DNA of 42,674 bases from Nitrososphaerota archaeon (GTDB taxonomy: Archaea > Thermoproteota > Nitrososphaeria > Nitrososphaerales > Nitrosopumilaceae). Location of the stretch: contig JAGWHQ010000013.1 of assembly GCA_028866655.1 (NCBI GenBank), positions 1 through 42,674 of the forward strand, in the 5' to 3' direction. A program made the position numbers and the translations under genes. Shown here piece after piece: positions 1 through 7,238 of the stretch. Below the pieces are notes generated by a model, which had not been told where the DNA came from, ran no database searches, and saw only the letters and a program-made list of their open reading frames with translations. The stretch's first letter is position 1. Each line of letters opens with the position of its first letter.

Positions 1-31
1 ATCAAAAAAATTTTTTTAAGCGTTTTTCAGC

Positions 32-175
32 CTAAAATCTGCGTGCTGGACGATGTTTTGGTAAACATTCTTTGCAATATACTGGTCTTCCTTCTGCTGG
101 TTTGAAGGGAACCTGTGTTTCTTTTTTACAGTCTGCGCATGTGGCAGGAAACATTTGTCTGTCTTCGGTTGACAT
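32..175 (-). CDS. Small zinc-ribbon protein, CxxC-x17-CxxC
   Basis: This 47-residue protein starts at an ATG on the minus strand. It carries two CxxC pairs (Cys13/16 and Cys34/37) separated by exactly 17 residues, with the conserved-looking stretch KETQVPFKP between them and a basic tail (KHRPARRF). The spacing fits the known family of tiny CxxC-x17-CxxC zinc-binding proteins found in archaea and bacteria. Such proteins probably bind one zinc and may contact nucleic acid or ribosomes, but their role is unknown. The compact form and the basic C-terminus are seen directly; zinc binding is inferred. Confidence 0.75.
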   Translation of the reverse strand: MSTEDRQMFPATCADCKKETQVPFKPAEGRPVYCKECLPKHRPARRF

Positions 176-312
176 GATCTTCGTTGATAAATGCTACATA
201 ATAACTGTTCACTCAGGATTTTTAGACCTTTATCACACGTCTGCCTATCTAAAGTCTGCTACAACCACAATTCTGTGAGTATTCTCCGGTTGCTGTTTTA
301 TGCATCCTTTGA

Positions 313-1038
313 CTATGCGTAATCCATCGTTCCTGTTATGTTTTTTATTCTAAAAATGAAAATGGCTGAGAGCATTCCTATTATCAATATTGCAAGAGAT
401 ATTGGAAATTCTGGAACCGGATTGGTCTGACTTGCTACAAATGTATTTGCAGAGTCTTCAAACAACTGGGAGTTTTTGTCAATGTTGTCTGGATTACTTG
501 TCAAATCTAGCGTATATTGATTTCCGTTATCGAGAAAATAAATTATGTTTTCACTCAGTGATGTAGAATTGTCTGCAACATAATTTGTGGCAGAACTAAT
601 TGCAACTCGTACTCCATCTGTGTATCTATCTACTACTCCGTTGTATACTATGGTCTTCGAATCGTTATCTTGATGAGTCATCTCTTGGGCAATGGTAGCA
701 AGAACATCGTTATCAGAATGGCTGTCTATGGCTTCTATTACATTTGGTGCTATGTATCTGTGATAAATTCCAAATGTAGCCAACTGGGTTTTATCATTGT
801 TTGAAAATATCACTATTGCTTGGTTTGATACATTTGGTGGTAGATTAGTTAGGACCGTCCAATTGATTGGTGGTTGGATGGAAATACTGTAGTTAGAATT
901 TTTGTAGCTGTTTGAATTAGCATATCTTAGAGCACCTGAAAATATGGATGCATTATGGCTTGTTGCATATGCCATATTTGTAGAAAATAGAGTTGTGATA
1001 ACCACAACTGCAATTATTGATATTATTACCTTGTTCAT
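313..1038 (-). CDS. Secreted PEFG-CTERM-type surface protein
   Basis: The 241-residue protein has an N-terminal signal peptide (about residues 1-25, ending MAYA). It ends with PVPEFP at about 208-212, a hydrophobic helix and a short basic tail. This is the thaumarchaeal PEFG-CTERM architecture, recognised by an archaeosortase-type transpeptidase, so the protein is probably anchored at the cell surface. The middle (YSISIQPPINWTV followed by short beta-like stretches) faintly resembles PsbP/DUF1795-type folds; that part is tentative. Several Asn-x-Ser/Thr sequons suit a glycosylated exoprotein. The motif reads PEFP rather than PEFG, as in two other proteins of this window. Confidence 0.8.
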   Translation of the reverse strand: MNKVIISIIAVVVITTLFSTNMAYATSHNASIFSGALRYANSNSYKNSNYSISIQPPINWTVLTNLPPNVSNQAIVIFSNNDKTQLATFGIYHRYIAPNVIEAIDSHSDNDVLATIAQEMTHQDNDSKTIVYNGVVDRYTDGVRVAISSATNYVADNSTSLSENIIYFLDNGNQYTLDLTSNPDNIDKNSQLFEDSANTFVASQTNPVPEFPISLAILIIGMLSAIFIFRIKNITGTMDYA

Positions 1039-1090
1039 GATTTTTCTTGATTGTACTGCTATTTATTGTTCCAGATTTTCCTAGAGTTGG

Positions 1091-1471
1091 TTACTTTGCA
1101 AAGTGCTTTACGATTGGTAGGCAGTTGTCTATTATTCTGAGAACTTCAGAACGAATAACTTTTTTATCGATTGAAACCCAGACAGTATTTTTACCTACTG
1201 CAAAAGATATGGTCTGCACTTTTTCTCTTTCCTCCCACATGAACTGTACATCACCGAGCTGTTTGTTGAACTGTGATGCCATACGGGTCTTGATTGCAAG
1301 GTGTGAAAATTGATCAGTTGTATTTTTTATATTGAGCAGTGGTTCATGTCCAGGTCTTCTTTCCCATGCCATGATCTTTCCCTTGCTGTCTATTACACCG
1401 GCAAATCTGACATATTGACTGATAATTCGTATTTCTTTTACTATTCCTTGGGCGTCTTTTTTATTCAACAA
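1091..1471 (-). CDS. DUF6659-like conserved thaumarchaeal protein
   Basis: A 126-residue soluble protein. It has the pattern (R)FAGVIDSKGKI early, a central region ending LGDVQFMWEEREKVQTIS and a C-terminal hydrophobic strand followed by a helix. This resembles the small thaumarchaeal DUF6659 family, possibly a roadblock/profilin-like sensor fold; function is unknown. A second member lies at 36.06 kb. The start is TTG: a TATATA-type box about 23 bases upstream (near 1494, minus strand) favours a leaderless start here. Family assignment is by pattern recall and is moderate. Confidence 0.65.
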   Translation of the reverse strand: MLNKKDAQGIVKEIRIISQYVRFAGVIDSKGKIMAWERRPGHEPLLNIKNTTDQFSHLAIKTRMASQFNKQLGDVQFMWEEREKVQTISFAVGKNTVWVSIDKKVIRSEVLRIIDNCLPIVKHFAK

Positions 1472-1584
1472 TGCATGTTCTAATTTTTTGCTATATAACC
1501 ATTGTTTACTTGCTCTTGATATATTATGGATTCTCTAATTGTTATTTACCACAAATTTGATCTCATATTACTGATAATACTAGA

Positions 1585-2199
1585 TCACTGGGAAAAATTC
1601 CGTCTCATGCTTTTTGCAGCCTGTTGCCGTAATTGCATCGCAAAAAAATTATCTGGCTCATAGTCTAACACTGTATCAAAATATGCAATAGCCTCATCAT
1701 ACTTGCCAAGATGTGAAAGAGATAGGCCTTTGTTTATGATTATGTTTACTTCCTTTGGTTTGGTTTCAAGAATCTTATCAAAACAGTCTATTGCCTCTCG
1801 ATATCTGCCAATATTGTCAAGAGAATATCCCTTCAGCGACAGTGCTCCGGGATCATTTGGTATCAATCTTAGAGCCTGATCAAAACACCATAACGCATCT
1901 TCATGTTTGTTTATGTTTGGATTTGAGAGACATAGTCCTTTGTTGATAAATGCACCAAAGTTGTTTGGATCTGACTTTAATGATTTATCATAGTATTCAA
2001 TTGCATCATCAAATCTTAGTAGCATTTGAAATGATATTGCTTTATCATACAGTAATTCCGCATTATTGGGTGATGCTTCTAAAGCCTTGTCAAGATGTAT
2101 GATTGCTTCTTCCTGATTTCCTTCTTTCTGCAGTCTGAGTGCTTTTTTGTGTAATGCTTCTACGGAATCATTTTTTGATGTAGTATCAGCTCTACCCAA
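1585..2199 (-). CDS. TPR-repeat protein
   Basis: A 204-residue protein made of about five tetratricopeptide repeats. Signature positions recur every 34 residues (for example EAIIHLDKALEASPNNAELLYDK, then DAIEYYDKSLKSDP, DALWCFDQALRLIP, EAIDCFDKILETKP, EAIAYFDTVLDYEP). TPR arrays form a right-handed superhelix that binds partner proteins; the partner is not evident here. No signal peptide is visible, so it is cytoplasmic. The start is TTG. A shorter relative with the same repeat style is at 39.4 kb. Confidence 0.85.
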   Translation of the reverse strand: MGRADTTSKNDSVEALHKKALRLQKEGNQEEAIIHLDKALEASPNNAELLYDKAISFQMLLRFDDAIEYYDKSLKSDPNNFGAFINKGLCLSNPNINKHEDALWCFDQALRLIPNDPGALSLKGYSLDNIGRYREAIDCFDKILETKPKEVNIIINKGLSLSHLGKYDEAIAYFDTVLDYEPDNFFAMQLRQQAAKSMRRNFSQ

Positions 2200-2328
2200 T
2201 GGATGTCATTACGTGATCCTGACTGATAAAGATTAGAATTACACATGTACACTTGTACATTGAATATTGTTGCTAAAATTGATAATAACCTTGACAATTA
2301 TAATGATCTTCTATAAAGTAGCTATATC

Positions 2329-2610
2329 TTGGATTCAAATCGTAAGAAAACAATTAACATATTTGCAATTGTTATTGTCTTGTTGATTGCAATACCTGAA
2401 ATTGTAGGCCATACTTTCTTTGATAAGGCTCATCCTGAAAACTCATCTGTTGTTGCTGCGCTTGCTCTTGCAAATAAATTCGAAGCAAGCAAACACCCTA
2501 CAAGTCCATCCTGTACACTTACAATTCAAAATGATACTTCTGGAGCTAAGATTTCAAGAGCAGTTGGTCTACATGGACAATATGGTAACTTCACATGCAC
2601 CAGCCCTTGA
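2329..2610 (+). CDS. Small secreted or membrane-anchored protein
   Basis: A 93-residue protein with one N-terminal hydrophobic segment (about residues 9-28) and an extracytoplasmic tail of about 60 residues with two cysteines (SCTLT and NFTCTS) that could form a disulfide. It starts with TTG. A TATA-like AATTATAAT lies about 29 bases upstream, consistent with a leaderless mRNA. No family is recognised. The cysteines and sequons suggest an exported protein. Confidence 0.6.
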   Translation: MDSNRKKTINIFAIVIVLLIAIPEIVGHTFFDKAHPENSSVVAALALANKFEASKHPTSPSCTLTIQNDTSGAKISRAVGLHGQYGNFTCTSP

Positions 2611-2636
2611 TTTTGTCTGAAATTTCTTGATTAAAT

Positions 2637-3119
2637 CTATTTGATTATTTTACATTTGGATGTAATATCTTTTGTTAATACATAATATGTGTAAAATAAA
2701 ATTGCAATCGATACTAGTCTTAACGGCATTTCATAATTTGTAAGGAATGCTGTAGCTGTTCCTCCTATGGTGCCAAAAATGGATGCTGCAGAAAATCCAA
2801 GTGGTACACAATTACATGCACCTGCACTTGTACCTATGATCGAACCTACGAAACCGATTCCTGATTTTCTTAAACCATTGTTTGCCATGCGAATACGATA
2901 AATGCTCAAACTTGTTACAATTCCTGATAATAGTGAAATTACAACAATTAACACAAAGTCCGCAATTGAATTTACTGGTACGTTGAACACAAATGCTGGA
3001 GAGAGAAAGATGAATTCTGAAACAATAGATAGAGAGAAGAATAGTATCAGAAATATTGTACTTGATACGTAAAGATATTTCTTATTGGAATAGACACTTT
3101 TGAATACTTCTTTGTGCAC
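2637..3119 (-). CDS. Four-helix membrane protein with GTSAGACNC motif
   Basis: The 160-residue protein has about four predicted membrane segments (around 18-36, 52-74, 88-112, 115-150). Between helices 2 and 3 is a basic loop, then a Gly/Ala-rich helix with the motif GTSAGACNCVPLG (Cys102 and Cys104). A CxC pair inside a glycine-rich membrane helix is unusual and suggests metal binding or redox function, though this is inference. I know similar uncharacterised proteins only generally from thaumarchaea. It is convergent with the secreted gene at 2329. Confidence 0.65.
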   Translation of the reverse strand: MHKEVFKSVYSNKKYLYVSSTIFLILFFSLSIVSEFIFLSPAFVFNVPVNSIADFVLIVVISLLSGIVTSLSIYRIRMANNGLRKSGIGFVGSIIGTSAGACNCVPLGFSAASIFGTIGGTATAFLTNYEMPLRLVSIAILFYTYYVLTKDITSKCKIIK

Positions 3120-3197
3120 TATGTTGTAAACCTCTTAGGAATTATTTAATCATGTTTTTCACAATGTGTCTGTTTATTAATTTGTGAAAATGTCAGG

Positions 3198-4397
3198 TTA
3201 TCCAACCTGAATTCGTACTGGTAATGAAGGGGATAATGCATTTGGACTTGATATGCTTTGCCACACAAAGATTTGAGCAGTATAGGTACCTGCAGTAGTT
3301 GGTAGCCATGACTGACCGAGATTAAGGGTTTGTCCTGGTGCCATTGAACCAGTTATCCAAGACAATGAAACTGTAATTCCATTACTGTCTTGTATCTGTA
3401 CAAGATATGCAAATGGTTGATCTCTGGTTTGTTGATTTGTAACATCTGAAACAACCTGTATCTGTTGGTTTACACGTACTTGATTCAACGATTTTCCAGT
3501 CGAATCTACAATTCTTGCATTGCTTAAAGCTGCTTGTTCAAGTGGAGCAAGAACTGTACCTGCAGTTGTTGTTGCAGTAAGACGCAGTTGATCAGATGCT
3601 GAATGTGGTAATGGAAGAGTTCTATCTGTATATTCTGCAGTAACGGTGTCGCCTGATGACACATGTAATCTGCTTCCGGATGAACTCAAATCTGTAGTAA
3701 GAGTTACAGCTCCTTGGAATATTCCGGTGTCTGGGCCTGTTTCAGTCATTGATACCTTGATGCCACTTGAATCTGAATCTGACCAGACGCTGGTATCAAA
3801 TTTATCAATTGCATCCGGGTTGAGGTTCATATCAGGATCTGTTATCTGTAGTATTGCTTGACTGTTTACGGGATAGTTTGGTTGTAACCATTGTATGCTG
3901 CCTTGGTTCCATTGGATTGTACCTGATCCTGTTACGACTTGATTACGGTTATACTCAAACGAGACTGTGACTCCATCGTTATTACTACTTGGGAGAAATC
4001 CATTTGTAGGACCACATGTGGGATTGCATGTTGATTGGATTCCTGTTGGATTTGTACCATCTCCATCCACACCTGTAGATCCCTTTAACGTTGGATCTCC
4101 CGTAAGTGTAACATACCCACTAAATATTCCGGTATTTGGACCTGTTTCAACTAAACGATATGGTATGCTGTGACCGCTTGTGGAGACAGTTATCTGGTCA
4201 TCTGTAGTGACACCTATTTCATCAACTATGTTAGGATCTGAATTAAAATCTGGGGCATAGATTGTAATGTATACTCTATCAGTCCAACTAAATATTTTTT
4301 TGTTAAGCTGTATGGGGGATGATGATATTGAAAATGCATTTTGGGGCATTAAAACAAAACAGATGACAATTATTGAAACTATGATGATTCTCTTCAA
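3198..4397 (-). CDS. Secreted surface-repeat protein (ETGPxTG repeats, CARDB-like C-terminus)
   Basis: A 399-residue protein with a signal peptide (about 1-23). It has two tandem beta-rich units, each containing a YITIYAPDFNxDP or LQITDPDMNLNPD strand followed by ETGPNTGIF (84-92) or ETGPDTGIF (219-227). These units are typical of large thaumarchaeal surface proteins. Residues about 290-399 resemble a CARDB/Ig-like adhesion module (QIQVVSDVTNQQ, then a Gly-Gln-Thr region and YTAQIFVW). There is no C-terminal membrane anchor, so it is probably secreted or bound to the S-layer. A related protein is encoded at 41.07 kb. Confidence 0.75.
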   Translation of the reverse strand: MKRIIIVSIIVICFVLMPQNAFSISSSPIQLNKKIFSWTDRVYITIYAPDFNSDPNIVDEIGVTTDDQITVSTSGHSIPYRLVETGPNTGIFSGYVTLTGDPTLKGSTGVDGDGTNPTGIQSTCNPTCGPTNGFLPSSNNDGVTVSFEYNRNQVVTGSGTIQWNQGSIQWLQPNYPVNSQAILQITDPDMNLNPDAIDKFDTSVWSDSDSSGIKVSMTETGPDTGIFQGAVTLTTDLSSSGSRLHVSSGDTVTAEYTDRTLPLPHSASDQLRLTATTTAGTVLAPLEQAALSNARIVDSTGKSLNQVRVNQQIQVVSDVTNQQTRDQPFAYLVQIQDSNGITVSLSWITGSMAPGQTLNLGQSWLPTTAGTYTAQIFVWQSISSPNALSPSLPVRIQVG

Positions 4398-4528
4398 ACA
4401 TTATCTAGTACTGTGAATGACTGTCATAAACATTGAGATGACTCACCTATTACATTCGTATGTAGTGCACTGTGATTATACAGTTACACTGCAAGTTTCT
4501 TATTAGGCACTCTGAAAGTTTTTAACAC

Positions 4529-5098
4529 TTGGCAAAACTATCGTTGGCTCGTGGTCCTGTTATTGCTGCGATTGGATTGATTGTAGTCGTAATTGGGGCT
4601 AATCTTTTTGATACTGCATATCGATCAGTGGAATCTGTTATTGGAACCACGTCTAGTATATTTGTAGATAAAGAAATTCTTCCGAATCAATTTATCAATT
4701 CTACTATAGCCTCATCACATCTGGCAGAACACAATGTCATTGTAGCACATATTGTACCACCGTCGGGCTCTGTCAAACTAGAAGGTGTAGACCCAAACGG
4801 TATGACTTTTGAGAAAGACAGTAGTAATGGTTTTTTATATCATATTATACAACGGAGCACTCAAGGTGGATCATACAATCTTACAATGCTTGATACTGGA
4901 AATCAACCTGTGAGAATTACTGCTGTTATCGGTGAAGATCCATTTCTAGGTAACAGCTGCAGTGCAGCATATGGTATGAAATGTAGCACTGTACATTTGG
5001 CAGTGGGCATGGTAGCAACTGGTATTATATCATTCATTATTGGAATTGGTATGGGGATGTATGATTTCAAAAAAGAACAACAACTTCAAAAGAAATGA
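4529..5098 (+). CDS. Membrane protein with large external domain
   Basis: This 189-residue protein starts with TTG. It has an N-terminal membrane helix (about 10-28), an external beta-rich region of about 115 residues (VPPSGSVKLEGVDPNGMTFEKD and similar), a Cys pair (SCSAAYGMKCS), and a second membrane helix (about 158-180) followed by a basic cytoplasmic tail. The topology suggests both ends are inside with a folded external domain, possibly disulfide-stabilised. No family is recognised. Confidence 0.65.
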   Translation: MAKLSLARGPVIAAIGLIVVVIGANLFDTAYRSVESVIGTTSSIFVDKEILPNQFINSTIASSHLAEHNVIVAHIVPPSGSVKLEGVDPNGMTFEKDSSNGFLYHIIQRSTQGGSYNLTMLDTGNQPVRITAVIGEDPFLGNSCSAAYGMKCSTVHLAVGMVATGIISFIIGIGMGMYDFKKEQQLQKK

Positions 5099-5220
5099 TT
5101 GCCTAGATCATCCAAACTCCTATTCCTGAATTGATGTGTTTCTGATATCCCATGTATTTTTTTAATTCTGCCTGTAATGATCATCAATAGTCTTATCAAG
5201 TGATGTGACCATATGATATC

Positions 5221-5571
5221 ATGTCAAAAGAACATGCTCCAAAAGATTGGGACAAGATGTGGATTGAATATAATAAATCGCTCAAGGCGTGGATGAATGC
5301 CTTTGAGTCGCTTCAAAAAGCAACTACTGATGTCCAGTCCAAATACAATGATGTTATGGCAAAGGCACTCAAAGAGTCTAGTGATAAAACAATGAGTCAG
5401 TTTACTGAAAACTGGCAAAAATCGATGAGCCAAGCAGGAATTGAGACCTTCAAACAATTTGGTAACAACTGGCAAAAATCCTTTAGTCAATCTGGAATGG
5501 ATCAAATGAAAGCATATGGTGACGTGATGAATAAGTTTGCCGAGACTTGGCAAAAAATGTGGAACAAGTAA
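5221..5571 (+). CDS. Small phasin-like amphipathic helical protein with internal repeats
   Basis: This 116-residue protein is soluble and helical, without signal peptide or cysteines. Its C-terminal half holds three diverged copies of a unit around [N/T]WQK (NWQKSMSQAGIETFKQFG, NWQKSFSQSGMDQMKAYG, TWQKMWNK). Its composition and length resemble phasins, the proteins that coat polyhydroxyalkanoate granules, and the candidates at 15.5, 17.7 and 18.1 kb. The link is inferred from helical pattern, not from strong identity. A 9-bp inverted repeat begins at its stop codon. Confidence 0.55.
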   Translation: MSKEHAPKDWDKMWIEYNKSLKAWMNAFESLQKATTDVQSKYNDVMAKALKESSDKTMSQFTENWQKSMSQAGIETFKQFGNNWQKSFSQSGMDQMKAYGDVMNKFAETWQKMWNK

Positions 5572-5605
5572 AATCACCTCGCTCCTTACTTTTTCATGAT
5601 TTTAC
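5568..5605 (+). terminator. Stem-loop at end of phasin-like gene
   Basis: A perfect 9-bp inverted repeat (GTAAAATCA at 5568-5576, TGATTTTAC at 5597-5605) starts on the stop codon of the phasin-like gene, with a 20-base loop. T-rich tracts follow. It could end transcription or stabilise the 3' end; archaeal termination usually needs only T-runs, so the role of the stem is uncertain. Confidence 0.4.
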
Positions 5606-5642
5606 GCCGTCAAGGAATTTTTAACTGAAAAACAGGTATTTT

Positions 5643-5705
5643 TTTTGATCAAAATCTGATTTCTAAAGATCTAAAAAATTTCTTTGCTCATTTTTTGATC
5701 AAAAA
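5643..5705. repeat. Two palindromes centred on TTTTGATCAAAA
   Basis: The perfect palindrome TTTTGATCAAAA occurs at 5643-5654 and again, extended to TTTTTGATCAAAAA, at 5692-5705. The copies are about 50 bases apart in the 258-base gap before the PKD-domain gene. They may be operator sites for a dimeric regulator or simple AT-rich sequence. The rest of the gap shows no gene I can support. Confidence 0.45.
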
Positions 5706-5797
5706 TGGATCATTTTGAGCTGAAAAATCGATTTTAAGATAAAATTTGTTGCCAACTTTCTTAGCGATCCTAGCTAACAATTCATTTAAGAGAAAGG

Positions 5798-5808
5798 TTT
5801 TTAATATT
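5798..5808 (+). promoter_or_regulatory. TATA-like box for the PKD-domain gene
   Basis: The sequence TTTTTAATATT lies about 27 bases before a TTG codon at 5830. That spacing matches the leaderless pattern seen at many genes here, and it decides the start chosen for the following coding region. Confidence 0.5.
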
Positions 5809-5829
5809 CGAAAATTTAGAACACACAAG

Positions 5830-7095
5830 TTGAATTCAAAAGTACTTTTCTCAATATTGGCAGTTATGTTGTTTTCCTTGGTAGCATCTTCAGTTTCTGC
5901 ATATGCACAAACTGGAACCACTACAACTAAAACTAGTGAGGCTACTGTAAATGAACAAACTACTATCACATTATCTGGTGAAGATTCGACTGATCCACAC
6001 TTCCAAGCTATCTCATACCAATGGCAACAATTGTCTGGTGACCCAGTGACTTTATCTTCTACCACTGATGCTGATATTACTTTTACAACTCCAGCGGTTG
6101 ACCCTGGACAAGTAAAAGATCTCAAGTTCTCATTAATTGTAACAAACCCACAGGGACTTACAAGCATTACATCATTTACACTACATGTCATACATCACAA
6201 TCATCCTCCGGTAGTAACTACTGATCATGAATTAACTGTGATGGCAGGAAGTGCAATGACTTTGATGGCATCTGCTACTGACCCTGATGGTGATACAATG
6301 ACTTATGCTTGGACTCAAGACGCTGGTTCAAATGTAACCTTGTCAAATCCAACTGAACTAACTACAATGTTTACTGCACCAGCAGTTAATTCTGGTAGCA
6401 ATGCAACTTTGCACTTTACAATTACTGCAACTGACCCATATGGCGGTGTAGGTTCTGATTCTGTTCTTGTTCATGTAATTAGCGCATCTGTATACAAGCT
6501 TGCATCACTTGACTGTGGTCCAATAATTAGATCACATGAGGGTGGTAGTGCAGCTCTTGTAGAATCAATCGAGAATCCATCTAATGCCCCACTAACATAC
6601 CAATGGAGCCAGACATCTGGAATGCCAATTTCAATTTCATCAACAACAGATGCTTCTCCAACTGTGTCATTACCAAGTGGTTCAGGTGGTAGTGTATTCG
6701 CATTCCAATTAACACTTAATCAAGGCGGTTCAATCGTAGGAAGTTGCGAACAATATGTTTATGCAGCATATCCAGAACCAGGTGCTGCTCCTGTAGCAAA
6801 TGCAGGTCCAGATCAAACAGTTCCTGCTACAAGTACAGTTCAACTTGATGGTACCAACAGTACTGGTGGATATTTGAAATTCTCTTGGGTACAAGTCTCA
6901 GGTGATCCAGTACAATTGCTTGATGCAAACACTGCAAAACCAATGTTCACTGCACCAGATGTAGCCCTTGGACAATCCAAGGATCTAGTGTTCTCTAATA
7001 CTGTGAGCAACACATTTGGAAAGGATTCCGCAACAGTGGACATTACCGTGGTTAACCCATCATCACCACCGACTGCTGTAATCACAGTCAAGTAA
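5830..7095 (+). CDS. Secreted protein with four PKD/Ig-like domains
   Basis: From the TTG at 5830 the protein has 421 residues and a clean signal peptide (MNSKVLFSILAVMLF to SAYAQ). The reading frame is open up to 5746, but that start would place 28 extra polar residues before the signal and precede the TATA box. Four tandem beta-sandwich units follow, with hallmarks such as YQWQQLSGDPVTL, YAWTQDAGSNVTLS, YQWSQTSGMPIS and FSWVQVSGDPVQLL, and the repeated TAPAV or TAPDV strand. The last unit begins with NAGPDQTVPATSTVQLDG, a classic PKD/REJ-type sequence. It is probably an extracellular adhesion or S-layer-associated protein. There is no C-terminal anchor. Confidence 0.8.
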   Translation: MNSKVLFSILAVMLFSLVASSVSAYAQTGTTTTKTSEATVNEQTTITLSGEDSTDPHFQAISYQWQQLSGDPVTLSSTTDADITFTTPAVDPGQVKDLKFSLIVTNPQGLTSITSFTLHVIHHNHPPVVTTDHELTVMAGSAMTLMASATDPDGDTMTYAWTQDAGSNVTLSNPTELTTMFTAPAVNSGSNATLHFTITATDPYGGVGSDSVLVHVISASVYKLASLDCGPIIRSHEGGSAALVESIENPSNAPLTYQWSQTSGMPISISSTTDASPTVSLPSGSGGSVFAFQLTLNQGGSIVGSCEQYVYAAYPEPGAAPVANAGPDQTVPATSTVQLDGTNSTGGYLKFSWVQVSGDPVQLLDANTAKPMFTAPDVALGQSKDLVFSNTVSNTFGKDSATVDITVVNPSSPPTAVITVK

Positions 7096-7238
7096 ACCTG
7101 TAGAGTTTTTTCTACAATCCAATTCATTTCAGTTCTATCTTCTCTTGATTGATTTGAAAAAGTCACACATGTACCAATTTTGATATATATTTCTGGTCAA
7201 TTCTTGAAAATCAATATGACTGGTTTATTTAGAGCCAA

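Noticed and set aside
5688-6191. 167-codon minus-strand frame opposite the PKD-domain gene
   Set aside because: It is a shadow of the plus-strand gene: composition follows the other strand's codons and no domain or promoter is evident.
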